Positions 53,940-62,710 of a DNA stretch of 64,000 bases are shown here, in pieces. Below the pieces are notes generated by a model, which worked only from the letters and a program-made list of their open reading frames with translations, searched no databases and was not told the origin of the DNA. The stretch is taken from contig NC_060200.1 of the NCBI RefSeq assembly GCF_020623625.1, forward strand, positions 690,001 to 754,000. Direction: 5' to 3'. The number at the start of each line of letters is the position of its first letter. Position 1 is the stretch's first letter. This DNA is from Saccharomycodes ludwigii (lineage: Eukaryota; Ascomycota; Saccharomycetes; Saccharomycodales; Saccharomycodaceae). The translations under genes were made by a program, and so were the position numbers.

Positions 53940-55814
53940 ATGTTTCATAGAGCTTCAAAGGCGAAAAGGGCAATAAATGCCATTTCTTTTTTGAAGAATA
54001 AATCATCCAAAATTACTCCTGTTGGATCATCCATTATTGTGAAGCACACTTTAAGTGTCAATTCCTACCGGTTTATTAGTTCCAAACCTAACGAAGTGTT
54101 CACTAAATTATCAGATGAAAACGATCCACAGAGAGACTCCTTTTTTAAATACACTTGGGGTAGTTGGTTAAAGAATGACAAGGCAGAAAAGGAAAAAAGA
54201 ACTACAAAATTTTCTTTAGAAGGACTAAACAAAATTTTAGACGATTTATATTTACAATCTAAGTGCTTATCAATTAAAGATGATGAGATACCTGCTCCCA
54301 CTTACAATAAAAACTTGACAGTTAGTTTGCCACATAATATCCTTCCAAAATCAATTGGCACCATTAACGATAAAGTTAAGATTAAAGTCATGTCTAGTAT
54401 CCACGAGGGTAAGCACCATAGAATTTATAAATTAGATTTAACCAATCAGAAATCCTTTATTTTAAGAATTCCTTATCCAATGGAAAGTGAACAAAGCATA
54501 GCACAAAGAATCAAAAGTGAGGTTGCTTCGATGGATTTTGCTGATTTGAAATTAAATATTAAAGTTCCAAAAACTTATTGTTTTGGTGTTAATACTTTAA
54601 ATCCAATCCGCTCGCCTTTTATTCTACAAGAATATATTGAAGGTAACTTATTAATGAAAAAATGGAATCCTTTAATAGAGGACGATTTATCAAACGGTAC
54701 TCATAAAAAAGTTTTAAATGAGGTTATTTGTCCCTTATCGGATTTCCAATCTAAATTGGCAAGTGTTACGTTCACTAAATTTGGCAGTTTGTACTTTGCC
54801 AAAGATTGTAAGAACACAGAACCTGCTTATGTTGGCGAAGAGAACAAAAGTTTACAAAATAGGTGGAAGATTGGTCCTACCACAGAAAAATGCTTCTGGA
54901 GAAAGAAATCTGCTATGAAACCAGAAGATCATGCCAAATTTTTGGGACCTTGGAGTAATCCGTTGAGCATTGTTAAAGATGCAGCCTCTGTGGAGTTAGA
55001 AAACATTAAAATTAGGTTAGCTGTGGGTGATGCCAATCCTAACTCTAACTCGCATGATTCAAAAACTTTGAAATCGGAACTTAAAACATTTGATAGATTA
55101 GTCACACTTGCCCCCGTTTTATTTAGTACAAAGTCTGAAGCTATTCCAAACGTTGAAGATTTGTTTAAGCCACGTCTACAACATGCAGACTTGGATCCTA
55201 TGAACGTGTTGGTTACTAATTCTGGAGAGAAATATTTGTTAGACTTTGAATGTAGTTCAATTAAACCCTTTATTTTGAATCATCCCCCAGCATTTATTAG
55301 CTATGACGGTCCTAAGATTTTTGCCTTGGACACAAAACATGCAGAATACAATAAATTATCTGAGCCAGAAAAAGAACAATACAAGTTTATGTACAAACGT
55401 ACTAGGAATTTGTTTTTGTGGGAATCCGCCTTGAATGAAAGATCTCCAAAATTAATATACACGGTTGCACCACCAGTTAAAATGTTAAAATCACCATATT
55501 TATCGGCAATTTTAAAGAAAACTGATGAAGAGTATTTAAATATTGATGAGCATTTAATATACTTACAAAGCGTGTGGAAAGATTTAGCTGCCAATAAAAT
55601 TGTTGGTAGTGAAACTTATCCAGTAGCTTTTTCCAATGCAGAAATTGAGCAACATAAGGTTGATATTGAGGCTTATGATAAAAAATTGATGAGTATACCA
55701 TTTGCAGCTACTCAAGGTTGGATTCCTCAAGATATGTTTGATAATTTAGTCAACCAAAAGCTTTTGATAAAAGATGAAAATGGGGACTACAAATTGGATG
55801 TAAAGTCTGTTTAG
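53940..55814 (+). CDS. AIM9: Aim9, mitochondrial aminoglycoside-phosphotransferase-like protein
   Basis: The product has 624 residues (S. cerevisiae Aim9 627). The N-terminus (MFHRASKAKRAINAISFLKN) is basic and amphipathic, a mitochondrial presequence. A kinase-like APH fold follows: HHRIYKLDLTNQKSFILRIP (nucleotide-binding strands, about 157-180), FILQEYIEGNLLMKKW (hinge), and the catalytic pair LQHADLDPMNVLV (Asp after His, about 420) and YLLDFECSSIKP (metal-binding Asp). Altered mitochondrial inheritance gave the gene its name; its substrate is unknown. Together with the next genes it joins the S. cerevisiae AIM9-SER3 (chr V) and SPO22-SER33-RPN2 (chr IX) neighbourhoods. Confidence 0.9.
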   Translation: MFHRASKAKRAINAISFLKNKSSKITPVGSSIIVKHTLSVNSYRFISSKPNEVFTKLSDENDPQRDSFFKYTWGSWLKNDKAEKEKRTTKFSLEGLNKILDDLYLQSKCLSIKDDEIPAPTYNKNLTVSLPHNILPKSIGTINDKVKIKVMSSIHEGKHHRIYKLDLTNQKSFILRIPYPMESEQSIAQRIKSEVASMDFADLKLNIKVPKTYCFGVNTLNPIRSPFILQEYIEGNLLMKKWNPLIEDDLSNGTHKKVLNEVICPLSDFQSKLASVTFTKFGSLYFAKDCKNTEPAYVGEENKSLQNRWKIGPTTEKCFWRKKSAMKPEDHAKFLGPWSNPLSIVKDAASVELENIKIRLAVGDANPNSNSHDSKTLKSELKTFDRLVTLAPVLFSTKSEAIPNVEDLFKPRLQHADLDPMNVLVTNSGEKYLLDFECSSIKPFILNHPPAFISYDGPKIFALDTKHAEYNKLSEPEKEQYKFMYKRTRNLFLWESALNERSPKLIYTVAPPVKMLKSPYLSAILKKTDEEYLNIDEHLIYLQSVWKDLAANKIVGSETYPVAFSNAEIEQHKVDIEAYDKKLMSIPFAATQGWIPQDMFDNLVNQKLLIKDENGDYKLDVKSV

Positions 55815-55843
55815 AAAATTAAACATGTATATTTCATATTTTT

Positions 55844-55879
<36 letters not shown>

Positions 55880-55889
55880 ATAATATTTT

Positions 55890-55897
55890 GGCGGCTA
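55890..55897 (+). promoter_or_regulatory. URS1 (Ume6) site upstream of SPO22
   Basis: GGCGGCTA with a TT-rich flank (TTGGCGGCTATTT) fits the URS1 consensus TCGGCGGCTA except for one base. It lies 143 bases before the SPO22 ATG, the usual position for early meiotic genes. Confidence 0.7.
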
Positions 55898-56039
55898 TTT
55901 GTAAAATAAAGATGCCTTAGTTTTTTTTTTTTTTTTTTTTATAGTGTAAATCACTTTGCAAAGATTTTTAGTTTATATTCACATGAAAATATTCAATTTT
56001 AAAACAAAATAAAGGCTCAAATATCCAAAGAAAAAAAAA

Positions 56040-59000
56040 ATGAATGAGAGTAACTGTAATTTTCAAGAATCAGTAAGTGAAATCATTGGTATGTGTTCTT
56101 ATTTAAAGCAAAACAAGAAAAACCATAATGGAACCAATTAACTATATACTAACTTTGCGCAAGTTACTTATTTATTTATTTATTTATATAGATTACACAA
56201 ACTGGTTAACAAATGAAATAACTACAACTTCTAAATTGGAGCAAAAAAATTTAACATCCATTGAAGATAAATTAGATTTATTGATACCGATGGTGGAAAA
56301 ATATGACCAATCAATTAGAATAACAATGCTTTCCATTGATGACGATAAAATGTATTTATTGGAAAACAATGTTTCTAATTTATGGAATTCGATTTCCATT
56401 GGCCTAAAAGTGGATCATAATGCTTCCCTCCAGAGACTTTTATGTAAATGTAAGTTTTTTGCTACTCTTTTGTTTTCCCTCATAGAGGCACTATCTTCTT
56501 CCACAGAACACAAAATACGAATTTTAAAATGTTATGTTAGCTGTATCAAAACATTTTTAGATGGCAATTTTACCGAAGTTCTAACCAAGGTTCAAGAAAA
56601 AAGTGAACTATTGTTACCTTTAGTTGAAGAAGTCTGCAAAACTCCTGAGGGTAAAAATAAAGATAGTGTCAAAAAGTTAAAAATCGAATATTTTCTAGTA
56701 AACTTTCAATTTAATTTAGCAAATGACAAGTTTGAAGCGGCTGCCTTTTACCAATCCAAATTAAACACTTTTAAGGATTGTTGTTTAGTAGATGAGCAAA
56801 GTATAATTGAAATTTGCAGAACAATATACAATACTTCTTTAGAATTAACTGACAAAGAACACATTAACATGGAAGATGCAAATAGGGCAATCTCCTTATT
56901 AAATACAGCTGTACAATTCATAGATTCTAAAATGGGAACTTTAACAGCGGTTGAAAGTTACAATGAAGTGAACTATTTGGTATTGTGTTTACTTTCAAAA
57001 TGTTTATTAGAAACCAAACAGTTCGTTGCCGCAAAGGAGGTCATTGATAAACTGCAGTCCCTTTTCCCAGATAAGATTAATACTTTTAAATTGGTTTTGC
57101 AATGGATTGACTTTCAAAATAGCACTGAAGAACCTCCTAAACTAACCACAATTGAACTTAGAGAGAAAACCATTATGAAAATGATCATGTCTGTTAATAT
57201 TAAAGAAAATTTAGATGAACTAATCACTTGCATTAATTCACAGGGGAAATATGCTTTAGATTCAGCATTAAGATGTTTGGATAATTTGTTTTTAAACAGA
57301 ATGGATCCTGAAAAAGATTATAAGTTACTAGAAAAACTTATATTAGTCAAGGTATTCCTTATTTCTCAAAATAAAACTTTGGAGAACATCTCTAAAATTA
57401 AAAAACTAGACGAGTTCTTTGATGTGTGTAATAAAATGTTTACATCCAAATTATCTTCGTCAACGACTCAAACTGTAGTCCCATTACTTTGGAGTGTTGG
57501 CAAACAATTGTATAAAAAAAAGAAGTACCTTGATAGTATAGGGTGGTTTGAACTAGGTTTGCATGAGGTTTTATCCATTATATGTGACACAAGGGCTAAA
57601 TTTCAAAGAGCTTTACAATTGAGTCATTTTGAGTTAGGAAATTATGGAAAAATAAGCGAGATTTATGAAGCTATGTCTGAAAAAGACAAGAACCATAGTC
57701 TTTCGAAATTAATACTATTCAAGACATTGGTTAGACAAAAAAAAATAGAGAGAGCTATTGAGGTGTTGAACACAATAAACTCCAAAAACTGTTTGAATTA
57801 CGGGGAAATATTATTATATTGTATAGAAGAAGTCAAAAAAACCACAGAACTTATTGTGCCATTAATTAATAACTTGCTTACATTCATTAATTTAGAAAGC
57901 GTTTCATTTGAAAACCTGAAGCCAGATTCAATAGTTTCGATTGCATCAGTTTTACGTTATTCCATACAAATGCTTTTAACGTTGAACGATGAAGAAAACG
58001 TTGAAGAATGGTTGATGGATTATGCAGGATTGTTGAAAGATTTGTTAACTACCTCTATTAATTTTTTTACCAAGATACAAACTTTGAAAAAAATAAGCAT
58101 AAATACGGGCCATGGTTCCATTAACGTTTATGAATTAGAATGGTTCGCAGCGATTTGCTATAATTTACAAACTAAATGTTTTGGTGTAATGGACATAAAG
58201 TTGTGTAATCATCTTATGTATGTTGATATTGCTATTCAATTTTTACAATTGATCCGCACTTATGAATTATCAGCAGCATTTACCGAAGATATAAACTTTT
58301 GGTACTCTCGATGTATTATTTTAAAATGCTCATACATATTAGATAAAAAAATAAATTTATCCCCAAAATTATTGAACGAAATGAATAATAGTTTATCAGA
58401 GAGTTTGGAAGAATGTAGAAACATGTGTTTAAAGGATAATAAAACCCAAAGATTCAATAAGTCAACGCTTGATATTATTTTAATACTCTTTCAATGTTCA
58501 CTCCAGGAAAAAGATGAAAAAAATATAGCAAATATACTTGAATTTCCAGAGGTATCACTAAATACAGAATTGTTAAAAAATATTATGGAGGTTTTGATCT
58601 CCAACAAGAAAATCTCTGATAATATACTTTTTTCAGTTTGTTTGAGGATTATATCCAAAGGTTTATGCGACAGTAAGATGAACGAGACGGACCTGTTTGC
58701 TTGGTTTAGATACTTATTATCAACAGATACTGTAGTAAACGAGAAAACTGATGCATGTTTAAAACTTCTTGATACTTTTCACGAAAGATTGAAAAGCGAT
58801 GAAAACATTGATTTTGTATCGTCTCATTCATTAAAAAAGGATATAGATTGGTTGGTTATTTTTTGCTGGAATAAATGTGTTGAAGACGCCATTAATGGTT
58901 CAGAAACGTCTAGTGTACTTTGGTGTCAGAAATCAATTTTATTTGCAAAATTAGGTGGTCTAGAAGAAGCTGAAAAAATATTTTCCCTTTGGAGTTCTCT

Positions 59001-59043
59001 CGCAGAAGCAGCTGGTATACAAAAAAATTCTGTTTTATTATGA
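56040..59043 (+). CDS. SPO22: Spo22/Zip4, TPR scaffold of meiotic crossover (ZMM) complex, two exons
   Basis: Exon 1 (56040-56088, MNESNCNFQESVSEII plus one base) joins exon 2 (56192-59043) in frame as IIDYTNWLTNE, giving 966 residues (S. cerevisiae Spo22 975). A frame also runs uninterrupted from an ATG at 56128 through the intron end, but its first 21 codons are intron and read LIYLFIYI from ATTT repeats. The body is all-helical with TPR-like repeats, for example RAISLLNTAVQFIDSKMG. Zip4 bridges the synaptonemal-complex axis and crossover factors. Neighbours SER3/33 and RPN2 keep the order of YIL073C-YIL074C-YIL075C, and a URS1 box precedes it. S. cerevisiae SPO22 also has a 5' intron, spliced with Mer1 in meiosis. 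Confidence 0.88.
56089..56191 (+). other. Spliceosomal intron of SPO22 (103 nt)
   Basis: Donor GTATGT at 56089, branch box TACTAAC at 56147-56153, acceptor TATATAG ending at 56191 after an ATTT repeat; branch-acceptor spacing 39 nt. If retained, translation from 56040 stops after 34 codons. No Mer1 enhancer (AYACCCTY) is seen in the intron. Confidence 0.9.
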
Positions 59044-60123
59044 TAATAGTATCTAGAAAAAGGAGTCACAAATTTGGCCTTGGAAAAAAAAAAAAAAAAA
59101 AAAAAAAAGAACGACAACGAAAATAAAACTTTTTTTTTTTTTTTAATATTAACTAGATGAGCCAAGTCATTGAGTCATCCTTCTTTTAACCTTATAATGA
59201 GTTTAGGTGGCATTATTTTAGGATTTATTATTTTTCATTTGATCTTTTTATTTTAGCCTATACTAATAAAAATATTGTAATTTCTGTTAATTGCATTTTA
59301 CATACTGAGTAATAAAATGGTTTTTTCTTTCTTTCTTTGTATAATAGCTTTTACGTAGATGTTAATAAAATTTAACTAGTTTTTCAATTGATAATATGGG
59401 GAACCTAGCAGTAAATGTTTGTTTTGATGCACGAGTTTCTGTTGAAAAATGTACTGTGGTGGTATTTAGACACTATAACAATCCCAAAATCTGCATTTTA
59501 AATGAGTAATAACTATAAAATTAATTTCACAATAAAAGGTCATGTGAAATTAATAATTTTCGCTTAAAAAGAGTATTAATTATTTCTGCGGGGTTTCTAC
59601 GTACTTTTTTTTTTTTTTTTTTTTTTCTTTTTTATGATCATACCTAAAAAAAAAAAAAAATTTCCTTTACCTGTTGCCTTTTCGTCATTTTTACAAATTT
59701 TTATCCATGGAGCATTGGCCTAGAAAAACTGCCACAGTTTTTGGTGAAGTTACAGAGAGGGAAAAAAAAAAAAAAAAAAAAGAAAAAGATATTATTACAA
59801 TTTAATAATAATAATTTCTTATTAAAATGATATTCAATACCATTCTTTTTAATACCTTAATTTGAAGCCTAGTTAGTGTTAAAACTTTTTCAATGTTCTT
59901 CATTTCGTTTGAATTAGATATATATAATAGAGCTTATTATTTCAAAAAAACTATAGGTTTCATTTTTCTCGACCTTTCTTTTTTTTTTCTTCTTCTCCTT
60001 CTTCCTTTCCTTATATGTATATTTTTAGTAAAGTATCTTTAGAAAAATATATTTTTATAAAAATATGACAAACAAACTATCAGAAAAATAACCAATTCCA
60101 AAACCTGTTATATAATAGAAACC
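59044..60123. other. Intergenic region, SPO22 to SER33
   Basis: 1.08 kb with A/T runs (59082-59108 and 59606-59626), a Gcn4-like TGAGTCA (59171-59177) and no recognisable gene. Confidence 0.55.
59171..59177 (+). promoter_or_regulatory. Gcn4-like site (TGAGTCA)
   Basis: Full 7-base Gcn4 core (ATTGAGTCATCC). It is 947 bases upstream of the serine-pathway gene and close to the SPO22 stop, so a role for SER33 is uncertain. Confidence 0.3.
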
Positions 60124-61536
60124 ATGTCTTATCCACAAGAAATCCAAAATATTCAAAATTCTTTTAAAACTGCCATGAATTTATCCGGTTCTCCAGGGGA
60201 GGTTTCTACTTCTCCTACTGATTCTTTTATGAACAGTTTGCCACATCGTACCAGCGTTTCCAAACAAACCAAAGCTTTAAAACCTTTTTCTACCGGTGAT
60301 ATTAAGATTTTACTATTAGAAAATGTCAATAAAGGTGCTGTCGATATTTTAACCAACCAAGGTTATCAAGTTGAATTTCACAAGACTTCTTTACCGGATG
60401 ATGAATTGATTGAAAAAATCAAGGATGTTCATGCCATTGGTATTAGATCAAAAACAAAATTAACTGAAAAAATCTTGAAACACGCTAAGAACTTAGTCGT
60501 CATTGGTTGTTTCTGTATTGGTACAAACCAAGTTGATTTAGAATATGCTGCTAAAATTGGTGTTGCCGTTTTCAATTCTCCATTCTCCAATTCGAGATCG
60601 GTTGCCGAATTAGTTATTGCTGAAATTATCTCCTTGGCTAGACAATTGGGTGACAGATCAATTGAATTACACACTGGTACATGGAATAAGGTTTCTTCTA
60701 AATGTTGGGAAGTTAGAGGTAAAACCTTGGGTATTATTGGGTACGGTCACATTGGTTCTCAATTATCTGTTTTGGCCGAAGCTATGGGTATGCATGTTTT
60801 ATATTACGATATTATCACTATCATGGCCTTGGGTACTGCCAAACAAGTTTCTACTTTAGATGAATTATTAAACAAATCAGATTTTGTTACCTGCCATGTT
60901 CCAGCTACTCCAGAAACCAAGAACCTGTTGTCTATTCCACAATTTGCAGCCATGAAAGATGGGTCCTATGTCATCAATGCTTCAAGAGGTACTGTCGTGG
61001 ATATTCCAGCTTTGGTTCAAGCTATTAAGTTGGGCAAGATTGCTGGTGCTGCCTTGGATGTTTATCCAAATGAACCAGCAAAGAATGGTGCTGGCTTGTA
61101 TTGTGATCAATTAAACCCATGGACTTCTGAATTAGTTTCCTTGCCAAATGTTATTTTAACCCCACACATTGGTGGTTCCACAGAGGAAGCCCAAAGAGCT
61201 ATAGGTGTTGAGGTTTCTCATGCTCTATTAAAATACATCAATGAAGGTAGTTCAATTGGTGCTGTCAACTTCCCAGAAGTTTCATTAAGGGCTTTAGATC
61301 TAGATCAAGAAAACACTGTTCGTGTATTATACATCCACAAAAATGTTCCTGGTGTTTTAAAAACTGTTAACAACATTTTGTCCGATCACAATATTGAAAA
61401 GCAATATTCTGATTCTAACGGTGATATTGCCTATTTAATTGCCGATATTTGTGATGTTAATCAAAGCGATATCAAAGATATATATGATAAATTAAATGCT
61501 ACGCCATATAGAATCTCTATTAGAGTCCTTTATTAA
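60124..61536 (+). CDS. SER33: D-3-phosphoglycerate dehydrogenase (Ser3/Ser33)
   Basis: The product has 470 residues (Ser33 469). It oxidises 3-phosphoglycerate with NAD+ in the first step of serine synthesis. After an N-terminal extension (about 1-55) the substrate domain begins DIKILLLENVNKGAVDIL; IGCFCIGTNQVDL follows. The NAD-binding motif GIIGYGHIG starts near residue 203, with the catalytic Arg in INASRGTVVDI, the Glu in VYPNEPA and the His in LTPHIGGST. The C-terminal ACT domain (about 395-470, VLYIHKNVPGVLKTVNNILS) is the serine feedback site. One gene stands where S. cerevisiae has SER3 (next to AIM9) and SER33 (between SPO22 and RPN2); both contexts are present here. Confidence 0.97.
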   Translation: MSYPQEIQNIQNSFKTAMNLSGSPGEVSTSPTDSFMNSLPHRTSVSKQTKALKPFSTGDIKILLLENVNKGAVDILTNQGYQVEFHKTSLPDDELIEKIKDVHAIGIRSKTKLTEKILKHAKNLVVIGCFCIGTNQVDLEYAAKIGVAVFNSPFSNSRSVAELVIAEIISLARQLGDRSIELHTGTWNKVSSKCWEVRGKTLGIIGYGHIGSQLSVLAEAMGMHVLYYDIITIMALGTAKQVSTLDELLNKSDFVTCHVPATPETKNLLSIPQFAAMKDGSYVINASRGTVVDIPALVQAIKLGKIAGAALDVYPNEPAKNGAGLYCDQLNPWTSELVSLPNVILTPHIGGSTEEAQRAIGVEVSHALLKYINEGSSIGAVNFPEVSLRALDLDQENTVRVLYIHKNVPGVLKTVNNILSDHNIEKQYSDSNGDIAYLIADICDVNQSDIKDIYDKLNATPYRISIRVLY

Positions 61537-61676
61537 GGCGCTTTATTATCTTCTTTTAGAAGTATATTTCTGGGTTTTATTCATTTTGTGTTTTTTGTAA
61601 AGGTTTTTTTTTTTTTCTTTTTTTTTTTTTTTCTTCTTTCTGTGGTTTAGGTTCAACCCTCTGTCATGTATTTACT

Positions 61677-61707
<31 letters not shown>

Positions 61708-62228
61708 CAGTGTATAGAACATATAATATATATGAACTTTCGTAAAAAAAATAAGGGAAAGAATTGTTATCAGTAAATATAGTAATTAAACAAAGGTATA
61801 TTACTATGTACACTTTTACTAGACAGTACAAACGTCATTAATTTTGACCTTGCCATTTGCAGAATTAATTTTGTTTAATCTTTAAATTGCAAGTTTCACT
61901 GAGCGGTTCATCTATAACACTACAGAACCTTAAAGAAGGCTCATCTATAAAAAAAAAAACAACATCATATATTTACCTATGACAAGAATGAATGTAACAG
62001 TAGTATCTCTACAGTTATACAATTGCAGCAATTACAAAATAAAATAAAACTAATATCATTATATTCAGTTTTTATAATTTGGAATTCAAACTTTATATTT
62101 TAATAATTAAAAATATAAATATTAATCTTCGTTCGTAAGATTCTTTCTAAACTTCCCGTGAATTGATACTAGTAGATATGTTGACTTTGTATTGTAACGA
62201 CATAGGCCCTTCATATAATACGCAACAT

Positions 62229-62398
62229 AATTGATAACAATATTTAAGCGTAGCAATCAAATAAATATTTCAATAATAAATATTATGATAGCGTATACCA
62301 TCAACCTCCTTTCCATCGCAAAAAGTAGAATGAACTATCAACAATACCAAACCCATCTTTACGCCTTAATGCTTACAATCCGGGTAATACTTAAGGTG
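62229..62398 (+). repeat. Dispersed repeat, copy 2 (possible LTR-derived relic)
   Basis: Pairs with 20274-20480 on the same strand (shared blocks in the same order; lacks the extra segment of about 36 bases). A TGTTGA at 62179 and TCAACA at 62338 could be remnant LTR ends, but similarity continues past the latter, so this is not settled. Confidence 0.55.
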
Positions 62399-62555
62399 AA
62401 TAATTTCAACGCGTATTGAAAATATTCCATACATACTCTTATACACAAATGAAAAGGAACGCAAAAAAAAAAAAAAAAAAAAAAGATTTTTATCCTAATA
62501 TTTTATTTTTTTTTCCCTGTTCTCTCTTTTTTTTTTTTGGTTATTTTCTTCAAAG

Positions 62556-62564
62556 GGTGGCAAA
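62556..62564 (+). promoter_or_regulatory. PACE element (Rpn4 site) upstream of RPN2
   Basis: Exact GGTGGCAAA, the Rpn4-binding core found before proteasome genes, 147 bases before the RPN2 start. Confidence 0.8.
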
Positions 62565-62710
62565 AAGTAGTTGAAGTCAACATTAGAAAATTTTATTTCC
62601 TTTATTTTTAGGATTAACCGATTAACTAATCTAAGAACAATTTCTTAACAATCTGTTTTGATAAAACAAAAAAAAAGCTGAAAAACGTATAAAATAAAAA
62701 ACATAACATT

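Larger units (their letters stand above)
61537..62710. other. Intergenic region, SER33 to RPN2
   Basis: 1.17 kb with a TA microsatellite (61678-61700), the second copy of the dispersed repeat (62229-62398), T and A runs and a PACE element (62556-62564). The frame at 62231-62419 lies within the repeat and is not a gene. Confidence 0.6.

Noticed and set aside
61640-61665. GGTTCAACCC as a tRNA T-arm
   Set aside because: No anticodon arm or acceptor stem can be built around it.
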